NCBI GenBank assembly: GCA_910574455.1
Contig: CAJSYZ010000009.1
Coordinates: 3,427,040 to 3,491,039 of the forward strand
Source of the DNA: Trichaptum fuscoviolaceum
Taxonomy: Eukaryota; Basidiomycota; Agaricomycetes; Hymenochaetales; Trichaptaceae
Direction of reading: 5' to 3'
DNA length: 64,000 nt
In this document: in pieces, positions 1 through 10,611 of the stretch
How the letters are laid out: each line of letters begins with the position of its first letter
How positions within the stretch are numbered: position 1 is the stretch's first letter
The notes under the pieces: model-generated
The model's database searches: none
What the model was told of the DNA's origin: nothing
What the model saw: only the letters and a program-made list of their open reading frames with translations
Program-made: the position numbers and the translations under genes

Positions 1-3000
1 ATTGTTGCCTACTTTCGTACAATGTTTCATGCATGTGCATGTCAGCAAATCGGTTAACATAGAATCTATTGTAAAAGTCCAGGGACTCCTCAGGTGTCAA
101 TGACTTCGGAGGACATTCATCACCCTCTGGAACCCCAAGGAGGTGAGCTAAACGGAAGATACTCCCTAGAGCTATCACGGATAACTTTGGAGTTTTTGAG
201 TCACCGTGACGGGGGTAGCCTGACTCCGAGTCGGAGGTGTCATTCAGGTCACTCCGGCGAGTCCGAGTCAGCGGTTGACGGCAACTTCCAATAGTACTAC
301 GCTGGCACGCGGTAGAGGTCTCTGACTCATACTCTGGCTCGACTATCCACATTCTTGTTTTTCTGTCAGGTGAGTCTCCAACGTTCTTGAAAAACTGGAC
401 AAGGGCGCATTCCTGACGTTCTCCATTGGCGGTGAAGGAGAAAAGAAGCATAACCCGAGCAATTCGCATCCCTGCAAACCCCTTTTTGCGAGAACTAACT
501 TGGACAAGAACGACATCACGTCGTGGTTTTCCGCGCCAAGAGGGATTGGACCTGATCACCTCCCTCATTGCTTGCTCTATAGGAATTGATTCGCCGCGGT
601 AGGCGAAATACGCGGTAGCTGAATGGAAGATGGCAATGTCATTGCCCATGTCCAGTGCAAACTGTTGTTCGGCTATCAGGCTTTCAGAAGCGCTTCCGAG
701 GTCATAGTATCCTAATTCGTTCAAGTTGCACCTTTCGTACTTGCAGAATAAGTATATTTTGATGAGTCGTCGGAGCTGTCGGAGTTCCGGATGGCCTTTT
801 ATCGCCGCAAGAGCGTTGAGCTGTTTGGGGTACAGCTTACTGGACTCTGTAAGGATAGCAACGAATAAGTCAGATATCCAGCGCCACAATTTGAAGCTCG
901 TGTTACTGACGTTGTTTCGAAGCCATTAACATCAAGCTCGAAGGATCACTTCTACCACCTAAGCAAAACCGATGTTCTGTATTTTCCACATCATGAAGAA
1001 CAACACTACTTTGCAGTCCTTCCACTGATGAAGTGCTGAAATCATCCAGGTCAGCAATTTCGTTGTGCCCTTGATTACCCACAGTGCCATCGAAGAAATC
1101 ATCTGTATCATTGGCTGCTCCTGCCACACCAATACACTGCAACTGCTCCCTCTGATTCGGGATCCTCTCAGCATCATCCTCCTCCGGCTCTGACATATTC
1201 TTCCGCAGAACATCTCGCAAAACTTTCCACGTAGCCTCGGATAGCGTATCGTCTAGCATTCCACGCCGTTTGAAGTCTGACCTCGATGCAATAAGTTTGC
1301 TGAGTCGTTGGTTTGCTGTGATCATCTGGCCCAAGGGATCATTTCTGTTCGAGCGTCGCCACGTTTCTTTGACCGCATAAATATGTTTATTCTCTGTAAT
1401 CGATGAACACAGCCCGCTCGGTGCAGCAAACAGAGGGATCAATGTTGGATAATGGACCATAGCATGCTGTCGTGGTAGTGAAAAGTTATCCCGGATGCCC
1501 TTAGCTATGAATATTTGCCGATAACGGTGAAAGTGATCCAAAGAGGCTTTGATTTGATCAAGAGTTGAGGCTGTAATCGTGTACCGACGCACAAGGTAAC
1601 AGAAGTCTAGAAATGCACTTAATGTGCGAATCATATCATCGTGTGCAATGCCCACGATAGCCGGAAGATACACCTAAGCAAATTGCATCAAATATCAGCA
1701 AACCACTGCCTCGAACAAGATAAAAAGGTCACATACTTTCATAAGTGCCTTAGAATCATTGCCTGTCCATTGCTTGAAGCCTCGGCCTTCGGGGAATCTG
1801 CGAAGTCCAGGAAAAGGAGCAGCAACTCTGATTCTACGCGGATGTTAGCAATGGTATTTACATTAAACAACTTGCGAAAAAAATCACCTTTTATCCACAA
1901 TATCCAGCTCTGACGTGGTCAAGCTCTGACATATCCACTCGACAAGATGATCCTTGAACACGCCTTTGATGATTTGGTGCAGCAGGTCCGGAGATATGAG
2001 ATCGCATATATCTGCGCGTGGAATGTCATTGGTGAAAGGCTACGGAGCAACGTATCAGTTGCAATATACGCATCCAATGAATAATTTGAAGCACGTACCA
2101 CAATGTCCTGGTGGAATCCGTACTCTTTCCGAATTGTTGCTTTATTCATGTTGTTGGCGTCTACCTGTTCTATCAATCGTTCGTGCAGCTCTTTTGTTCG
2201 AGGAATTGATACAAATTCCGGATTATCGAGGTCCTTGTGAGGCGCTGTGCATCTATAATGTCGAAAGTAAGTCATCACCACAGAGCTTGATTTCAGGAAA
2301 GCCTGAGGGCGGTAGTACTTACTTGCAGCACCATCCAGTACATATGGCGCAAAGGCTGACCTGTTCCGGATAATCGGCTATATATGAGCCGAGTCCGAAA
2401 ACCGACCTACGCAAGTGACCATCAGGGCACCGGAGAATGGTTTTCTGAGTGTTCATGATCATTGCGGATTTCAGCGAGATTAAGATCCTCGATATAGACG
2501 AATGAAAGATCTGATGTCGAAAGTGCCGGAAGTCATCTGACTTTTCGTATTGCCGCTCAGCTGCAAAGCATCAGAAGTCAATTGAATAGATCACTATTAA
2601 CACATACTCTTTGGTATTGCCAGAAATGCTATGAGCTGGACTGTATTCAGTTTCTGGGACCGCCGGGCCTTGTTTGATACATTCCCAATCGAGAGATACA
2701 AAGGATAGTATTCATTATTGCCAGTTCCAACAGAAACCGTTGTCTTATCGCTCCCTAAAATGACCGGGACGAACATAGATCCATGGACTGCTTTATCTTC
2801 TGCGTAGATCTTGTTCTAAGTCAAGGATAATAAGTATCTGTGCGAGTTAATGAGTCATGACTTACAGCCTGTTCCCAAGCAAAATTCCCGGACATGTAAT
2901 TTCTGAAAACTCGTTCTTTGTCATTGATATTATTGGTGTCCTCCTTTGTCTGAAATTCACGAAACGGGACAAAGTCAAATTCGCCTTCTAAAGCCGGGTT

Positions 3001-4078
3001 ATCCACCAAATTTCGGATTACTTCCAAAGGATCCCGATACCATACATCATATTCTTTCCTCTTCCATGACTCGATGTTCTCGTTTGTCGCTTTTTGGCCA
3101 TTGTCGTTAGTGTAGAAGTTACTGAAGGATTTCCAAGATACATCACCGACTTTTGTAGTGTCAATGATCTTGTACAAATTTTGTGCATCTCCATCGAGCA
3201 GTGCACCAGCTGTATCCAGACTTGAGTCATCATTGGGATCTGTCGCGTCCAATTCGGGATATCTAATAGATTTTGCGTTCTCCGTGGACTGAATTAGTTG
3301 ATAAGCCTTCATAATTCCGAGAAGCTTTGTTATGTTGCCAGCAGACATTTGCTCTTCGCGATAGAGAAAATCTGCGAGCTCGAAATCTGCTCGGCACGAA
3401 TAGGGAAACCAGTCATTTGACGCAGGTTCGTTCCGTGAAACGGGCGGTTCTTCCTTTTCTAAGAAGTTCCCTTCTTCATCGCATGGAGTGGCTGCACGAT
3501 ATTTGGTGTCAGAATGCTAAAGTAAACTGGGGACATCATACTTAGCGCGCACCATTTAAATATCTGTGATACACCTTTAAGTTATCATTGTTCTCTTCAT
3601 AATCTCCAATGTCGGAGTCCAGATCAGCAGAAGATAGGTCTTGGTCTTCAAGTTCGTCATCTCCAGTGTCAGCATGGGACAGGCAATCAGGACCGTCTAA
3701 ATCTTGAAGCAGCTCGTCTCGGCCTATGCTAAGCATCGAGATATCCTGTGTGAGTATAGAAATGTCGTAGTCGTAACTTGAAGAGTTGCAGCCACTTTCA
3801 TCTTCATGATGGCCCTCCAAGTCTGTTGGAAGTTCAGGAGAGCCGGGAAGAGCTTGAGGTGTCGAAGGTCGTGCGGGTCGCTTGGGTGAGGAATCCAAGT
3901 CGTAACCACAAGCAGCAGGTCTTGTTGCAAATGATGACGGGTGAGCTGAATATTCATGTCTTGTCCTTGCGGATTGATTCTTGAACCTCCTGCTGCAGAA
4001 GGAGAAGGTGCATCGAATAGTCGGGGGGAAGATATCTGTAAGATGAACGGGTTTGGGCCTTCGCCGAGTTACCGGCAT
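1..4078 (-). CDS. Plavaka-type (CACTA-like) transposase, multi-exon, 3' end outside window
   Basis: DDE-type cut-and-paste transposase of the basidiomycete Plavaka group. The N-terminal exon (about 4078-3545) starts MPVTRRRPK and carries one C2H2-like finger (C-x4-C-x12-H-x4-H), then a long acidic stretch. Exon 3480-2870 has a WKxFxxFY..GYxVWYRDPL-type block ending in SGNFAWEQA, and exon 2815-2600 has the hallmark GSDKTTVSVGTGNNEYYP. Exon 2450-2350 has LRRSVFGLGSYIADYPEQ. Exon 1673-903 has LPRQHAMVHYPTLIPLF and SSITENKHIYAVKETWRRS. The C-terminal exon (about 890 to 1) contains GMRIARVMLLFSFTANGE and is still open at base 1. Introns of about 50-70 nt separate the blocks. I saw no clear stop inside conserved blocks, so it may be intact. 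Splice sites are by eye; the family call is firm. Confidence 0.88.
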
Positions 4079-4555
4079 TAGTTCCAGTAAATTGAACGCT
4101 GAATTTAAAGTTGAATGGCACGCTCAGCGGTGACGCCCGCGTAGTAACAACTTGAAGTTAGTAGTACTACTAGTAGTAGTACCGGTAGCCTGAGTAGCCA
4201 CAGCCTCAGGCTGTCAGTGACTCAGTGGCACCGCCGCCAGCCTGCCAGTGAGCCTGCAAGTGCCAGTGAGTAGTACTAGTACCAGTAGCACTGTGATAGT
4301 ACTAGTAATAGAGCTAGCCTGAGTATCCGAGTGTCCAAGTCCGAGTCTGAGTCAGGCTCATTCCGAGTCAGCCTAACTTGAAGGCTGCCAATCACTGGCA
4401 CTGCCAGTGCCAGCAAGTGCAAGTGGGCGTAAATTTTCCTTGAATAGGCGCCCTCATCTCCAACTTCAACTACAACTTGCACCTTTGCCAACTCGATTCA
4501 CCATCGAAACTCATAGCACCTGTCAGCGTGCCTCGACTTGAAACACTGCACAAGA
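4079..4555. promoter_or_regulatory. Shared intergenic region between divergent Plavaka transposase and companion gene
   Basis: This 477-bp gap separates two divergently oriented start codons and must hold both promoters. It contains a low-complexity island (about 4150-4440) of TAGTAGTACTACTAG and CAGTG/CACTG palindromic words. A related island occurs inside the companion gene (5690-5830) and near 37,560. No clear TATA box was identified. Confidence 0.4.
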
Positions 4556-7500
4556 ATGTCAACTCGAAGACAAACGCGGGCTAAGAATAGCAATCAGCAC
4601 CCGGGAGCCATAGTCAATAAACTCAGAACACGTCGAACGAAAGAGGAGGTATTGAGGGAGAAAGAAGAGAAGGAGAGAAGGAGAGAAGAGCAGGCCTCAA
4701 AGCGTGGTGAGGCATTGAGGGAAAAGGAGGAGAAGGAAAAACAGAAGGAAGAACGGGCAGCTCTGCGCGAAGCTGCGGCTCAACAAGCCGCGGATGCGAG
4801 AGAGAAGAGAAAAACTTGATGCGGAACAGAAACGGGCAGCAAAAGAACAAGAGGCATCTGAGAAGGTACGCAAAAAGAGAGCTGCAGCAGAGCAACAGGA
4901 AACAGCAATACTGGAGACGATGGAGCTTGAGAAGAATTTGTCGAAGGCTCTTGACATTCGCACCCAGATGGGCTCAACTGCACCTAAGCTGGCTGGCACT
5001 GACAAACGAGGGCTAAAAAAACCGAAAGACACTCCTGAAGCTAGTGAGTCCTTATCTTCAAGACAGCGACAGTCGAGTTACCAGATATTGGCATTGCAGG
5101 TTCAACGAACGAGGAAAAAGACAGCTTTTGTGAAGCTGAAGGCAATGCAAACTTTTATGTTCGTAAGTTGCATTACCTTTACGACTTTAGGTTTTGAAAG
5201 ATGAACATATTGACTCACGTTATGATGCAGCCAATTCCGATGGACCAGATAGAGAGCGCGCAAAAAAGGCGAGGAAAAAGGACACCAGAGGTGCACTTCC
5301 TTTCCGTACTTGTGTGCAGGGCGCAAAGGCTTCAAGTCGTATCATAGGAGGCACTGGCTATCATAGTACGCTTGCAGGACAGGACAGCAGTCTTTCTGGT
5401 GAGGATACAGACATGATAGACTCGCCCAATACGTCGAAACGGAACGATAAGACAAAGCGACCTGTCAGGGCACTTCGCAACACAGATGGATCCACTTTCT
5501 TCGGCGGAGAGGGCAGAAATCCTGAGATCGCAAGGAAGATAGTAGAAGATATTGACTTGTGAGTTTGAAGTCGTACTACTCAACCGTTCGCATCATAGTA
5601 CGAAAGATGAGTTTCAAATTCAAACAAATTCAAGTTGATAGTAAGTGTGAAGCTTGATTTAAACTCAGCTACTTGAAGCTTATCATTGTAGTACTACTTA
5701 CTACTACTACTAGTAGTACTAGTACTGATAGCTTGAATGCGCCCGCCACTGCCAGTGGCAGTTTGAGCGTGCCACGCGTGCGCCAGTGACACTGCCAGTG
5801 GCAGCGACCGTGGCGGCCCGGCGGGTCACCGCCGTGCCACACTTCTTCAAGATCATCATGAACCCGAACGTTGCAGCTTCTTCACTTATAATGCTCACAT
5901 CCTTATCTTTGTTTCAAGTTGTGAGCCTGGCTGACACAAGGAAAATTTAGGCTCCCCGCCTCGGTGCAAGAGGATGCAAACTTTAGTCCTTGGGAGGATG
6001 AAGGAGAGACAGTAACCCTCACGAGTTTTCAAGGTGTAAAGAATAGCTTTGCGAGCGAGCGACAGACGGCACATCTTGTTGACTCCGACACTGATAATGT
6101 GAGTTGGTTAAAGCATTCATTAGACTGGCAGATGAAATCTTAATATTTTGATTGTGCGTTTAATTAGGACGCGAGGAGACTTACAATACCGCCCCAAGCC
6201 AATGTGAGTGCCGCTTAAAGTTCAAAGAAATCGTTCGATTCACAGAGACTATGCATCGGTGGAGTCCCATGCACAACGATGGCTAATTAACAATGTTTCT
6301 GTATCGTATCAGGATGGAGCCAGCAATAAATCGAAGAAAAGGAAGCTATCCCGCGACACTCTCTCCGACTTGCAGGCTCCTACAACGTTGGTAAGTGGCA
6401 TCATAATGTCTTGCTTCGTTCGCGCTACTTATCCTTCCTTCTTTGTGCTCTGGAGAAGAAGAATATCAGGAGACAATCGGCCGTTCAGGTGAGTGTTTCA
6501 CATCAAAGCATGGATCTGGTGCCGGACTTTCTTGTGTCCTTCGGCGTCGACATATCTTTACTTCATTACTTACCAAACCGTACTCTGAATAGGGCGCGAA
6601 AATGCAGAGAATCGCCAACTCCCAGCTTGATGTAACGGTAAGTTTATTCTGCTTTTACCCCCTCACTACTCACCTGTCATCTCGTCAGGAGGGTATTACT
6701 GTCGATGGACATAGAGAGCAATCGCCGGCGTTGTATCTGCAGATGCAGGTATGTGTAGGCATCGACACTCAATAGGACAACTTTCTGCACCCCTTTCTTT
6801 GGCAAGGATCTGGTCGTCTACTAAGCTTTGCTTATTGTAGGACAGCATGATCGCGAATAATAAGAAGAGGAAGTCACCGCCGGACTCTAACTCGCATGCC
6901 GTGGTAATTCTTGCATTTCCACCCAATATTCAGATCACTTCCTTACTATCTAAAACAGACTAGCATGAACGTGTATATGAAGAAGCCGTCATCACAGGCT
7001 GCCTCGACAGTTAGTGTTAATCCTTCTAATCTCCATTTCATATCATTTCTGATTAAGCAACAAGGATTTGAACCTCACTACTAGTAACAAGAGTAAACTG
7101 CAAGACAGTCATTCTCAGGCTGATATACTGGTATTCAATTCTCTTCGAGCTTTTCTTGGTAACAATTCCTCTAATTGCTACAGATGAAATCTTCTACTTC
7201 TATTCGCAATTTGAAGAGGTCTCTGGCGGCTCATGCGCAACATATTGCAAGTGTGAGCTAATTGCTGCAATTGATTCGTGTACTAATTCAAGGCTCCTTT
7301 AACAGGCAAGTGGTTGTGAGGTGTCGCTAACACCACGAGCACAATCACCTGCGATGACGACAGTATCCATCATCCTGAACCCGAAGTGCTCGCAACCAAG
7401 GCTCATCTTGGTCATCGCAAAGTCTCTCGGACTACTAGCTCTGTGCGTTAATCAAATCATGTCTATGATATACATCCACTAACTTGCAGAAATGCAGACA

Positions 7501-9103
7501 TCTGTAGGGCTTGAGGACAAGGATAGAAATAGTATCGGAAGGGAGGGATCCCGCGCTCCCGGCAAAAAAAGGGCAACGAATCAGTGTCTCCCTCCCGGAA
7601 CTCAGGCAGGCTGGACTCACATTCTTCTGCCTTCGCTGTATCGCGCAGTTGGAAAGTCCACAACTCCATGGCAAAACCCGGACAATAAGTCCATCGGAGC
7701 CTTGTGGGGGAAGGTGTTTGATTCTGTCGAACTTAGTTACGACACGCAATTGGCCGACATCTGTTCTTTAGTTGAGTCATCCCTTATTGTCTTTCATCGG
7801 CCATTTTGAATCAAGTATGATCTGCCCTGTAGGCAGCCCAGAGATGCTCTGATAGTTTGGCGCAAGAAATTGTTCGAGAAAGCCGAACAATCAATTTCGA
7901 GTTTCGTCGGCAACGAGCGTTCTAAGTCGGTGGAGACCGAAGAAATTGTGAAGATGTTGCAGACGATGGTCGACAAGAAGAAAGCTGAACCATTCCTCTG
8001 GGAAAGCTGGCATAGTATGGATAAGGTATGTAAAAATTTGCCCCATGTCACCCTTCGTATCCCTGCATTGACTCTGAAAGTACAGAAGCAAGGGTTGTTC
8101 TGCTCTGATCTTGTAATCTCAGTGTTGTCCGTACACCTAGTCTTGGCCCTGGGTCGGCATAAAGTACTGGATAAAAACACAATAGGAAAGCCTATCGGTG
8201 CCCTCGCTCTTGCGGCAACCGCGGTATCTATCTACTTCAGTTCTTATAGTGGCTTTATTCGCTGAATTTCTCATGAACAGGTGTCAAGGTTGCAATCGAC
8301 AAGCAAGTGGCCCGGTTGCAAAAGATCAAAGAAGAGTTTGGTGGCGCTGAGTGGTACTTCACCAGTGCTCTGTGGCAGCCTCATACGGACGACTATGTTA
8401 ACTTATTGTCGAATTCCTCGTTTTTTACTGAATCAAACTGGGAGAAGGTCCGATCCCGCCTAGCAGCTTACAATTCCATTGAAGATTTTAGTGCGGGAAA
8501 GAACACCGAACTTGTTGGATCGGGTGTCACTGGCAGGGATTTCTCCCTGTATCTTGACGTTGGAGACGCGGATGCGAGCGGCGAGTATACATATGGCGAG
8601 GGCGCTACTAGAAGTAGTAAGTGCAAGGAGGATAAGGATAATGACGGCGAAGAAGTCGAGGATTTCAAGGATAGGGAAGACGATATGGAGGACGAGAGTG
8701 TGCTTGGCGAGGGAGACGAGGTCGAGGACAAGGATCAGGAGGAGGACAAGGATCAGGATCAGGATGAGAACAAGGATGCGGACGAGAATTTCAGCGTGGG
8801 TTATGGACGCAGTGGAGGTTTTGAGGGCGAGGAGAATGACGCAGGCAGAGAGGACTGGGAAGGTGAGGGCGATCGCGAGGAGGACGAGGGTTCATTATGG
8901 GATTCGGCTACGGACGGCGCAGACTTTTAAGAGCAGGTCGATCTCTGGTGAGCTTCGGCTTTGACCCATCACCCCGCCACTGTATTCAAGCTCTTACTAC
9001 CATCAACTTGCAGTGGCATTCGTTCTCTGAATATGCCGAGGAACAGCCTGCCAGCGAGGCAGAAGTGGCAAAATACAATCTGGTTCAGGATGCCGTGGTG
9101 TAG
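4556..9103 (+). CDS. Coiled-coil/acidic companion gene of the Plavaka element, multi-exon, with a frame break
   Basis: I do not recognise the function. The start at 4556 (MSTRRQTRAKNSNQHPGAIV) is preferred over an upstream ATG because related basidiomycete transposon-associated proteins begin with such a basic HPGAIVN segment. Next comes a strongly charged coiled coil of EKEEKERRREE type (about 4620-5020). After many short exons there is a globular alpha-helical region: WTHILLPSLYRAVG (7606 on), FLWESWHSMDK (about 8000) and GALALAATAV (about 8200). It ends in a very acidic Asp/Glu tail (8530-8930), and a last exon probably ends at 9103. A 1-nt frame break lies at about 4795-4815, where the coiled coil continues in another frame. 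The intron at about 5563-5948 is unusually long and holds a repeat island. It is divergent from the transposase, so it is probably the second gene of one element. Confidence 0.55.
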
Positions 9104-9153
9104 CTACTGAGGGACCGTGACACTGATGCACTGATTTCTACTTATTGTCTTAA

Positions 9154-9359
9154 ATTACTTGTGGAAATGAAGTAATTCTGGAACCTCTTACGCACTTACA
9201 CGCTTGAGTACTGCAAACCGACAGACAAAAAAGTCTGCTTATATGATTAAATGATGAATTACTTATGGAATGAACTACTTGAACCCCTTACAAACTTATA
9301 CACTTGAGCACTGCAATTCGAATGCCAGAAAAAAACTTCTGATATGCTTGAATGCTGAA
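9154..9359. repeat. Two diverged tandem copies of a 104-bp unit
   Basis: The segment starting ATTACTTGTGGAA at 9154 is repeated from 9258 (ATTACTTATGGAA). Shared words such as CACTTGAG.ACTGCAA and AATGATGA/AATGCTGA lie at the same offsets. It lies just downstream of the companion gene and is followed by several TGATTTCAG/CTGAAATCA words (9380-9500). It may be the subterminal repeat zone of the Plavaka element; no terminal repeat could be confirmed because the left end lies outside the window. Confidence 0.6.
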
Positions 9360-9599
9360 GACTGAATGCCTGAAGTACTGATTTAAGTCGACGGCACTGA
9401 TTTCAGCAGGCCCCTTCCTGAATAATGAAACCACATGCCTGAAATCAGTAAATCAGTAGAATTTCACTTCCCAGGGCTTCAGTAAATTTCAGACCGTTTA
9501 AGTAACCTTAAGTGAAAAAGAAGATTCCCTGATGAGCTCAGAAGGACGCAGAAAACCTGAGTTGAAAAGCAAGAATTGTTTTGAAAAATTGCCGGTTAG

Positions 9600-9964
9600 T
9601 AGTTGGTAATCTAGTAGTACTTACCATAAATCGTACGAGATCCTTCAAGCTTCGGGTCACTAGGATTAGTAACAGACATCTTACTCTGTAGTGCATCCAA
9701 TGAATGTGCTTACATTTACGCAGGAGCACAAATGCTCGACTTTTGGAAAGTAAAATCCATGTTTCTCGTTCATCAGACACCGTTGAAACATGATCAAGAC
9801 AAAAAGGAGGTGAAAGAAAGAGTTATTTGCAGCCTCTATTGCGATTGGCCTCTCTAGAGCAACCAACAAGCTTATTGTAACATATATTACTAAGTAATAC
9901 TTCCACTCACCTTCTGCTGTTGCATCCAATGCATCCTTCCACTTTTCAGCTGGACGATCTCCAC
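9600..9964 (-). pseudogene. Possible exon fragments left of the KDZ insertion
   Basis: Directly beside the left KDZ terminal repeat the minus strand reads CGDRPAEKWKDALDATAEG, followed by a plausible GTGAGT donor. A further open stretch lies at about 9850-9690. It could be the downstream part of the minus-strand gene seen at 28,461-28,911 and 35,532-37,032, cut by the KDZ element. A single AGCT at the junction does not restore the frame, so this link is tentative. Confidence 0.3.
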
Positions 9965-10035
9965 AGCTCATAAGTTGTATCGTAATCTGTCATTACAGTG
10001 TATCCGATTCATTTCCTTATTTGGACTTGTATCCG
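9965..10035 (+). repeat. Left terminal inverted repeat of KDZ element
   Basis: 71 bp, starting AGCTCATAAGTTGTATCG; it matches the reverse complement of 28390-28460 without mismatch. Confidence 0.92.
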
Positions 10036-10180
10036 TTTCCGTGTATCCGTTTCTTCCTGTATCCGATTCATTTCTATATTTGAACTTGAAGCCAATTCCT
10101 TGTATCCGATTCTTCCCGTATTTGGCAGTTGTGGCGAGAATAATTTCGTTTCCCTATATGGCAGTTGTATCCGTTACAAC
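10036..10180 (+). repeat. Left subterminal GTATCCG repeat zone
   Basis: GTATCCGTTTC, GTATCCGATTC and related words recur every 20-40 bases from inside the TIR to about 10,175. They resemble the 16-bp array at the right end and are candidate transposase binding sites. Confidence 0.6.
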
Positions 10181-10611
10181 CTCCTTTAAGAATGTGTGAC
10201 ATGTCCTTATGCATGGCGCTTAGCTCACACGCTATCATCACGTGTTGACTTAACGTGCACACTTGCGTTGTTCACACGTACTATTAAGCACGTGCACTTT
10301 GCGCGCGACACGGAGAGTAAAGTCACGTGCCATCAGCACTGAATCGATTTGCGCGTCCGTTGCAAGCATGCGCCGCACGCATGCACACTCAAATAAATTT
10401 GATGTTTTATTGGAAATCTCTCTCATATAATGTTTAGACTCAGTAAAATTCAGCTCAGAAGATCATGCACAATATTTAAATTAAATTAATGAATTAACTG
10501 TAGATTAGAGGTAGACTGACAAAGACAATGAGCGAGACAACAAATGAATGGAGACATGTGATTAATAAGTGCCGCCACAGGGATTAAGCGCCGACGCACT
10601 GCGACGACAGT
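10181..10611. promoter_or_regulatory. Non-coding stretch with a cluster of CACGTG palindromes
   Basis: No gene seen. Between 10,238 and 10,331 there are three CACGTG hexamers (ATCACGTGTT, AGCACGTGCA, GTCACGTGCC) plus near-matches (ACGTGCAC, CACACGTAC). The rest is AT-rich and lies downstream of the minus-strand gene ending at 10,612. Confidence 0.35.

Noticed and set aside
9961..9970. Claim that AGCT is the proven target duplication of the KDZ element
   Set aside because: AGCT is palindromic and could equally be the tip of the inverted repeat. Joining the flanks with one AGCT does not restore an obvious reading frame.
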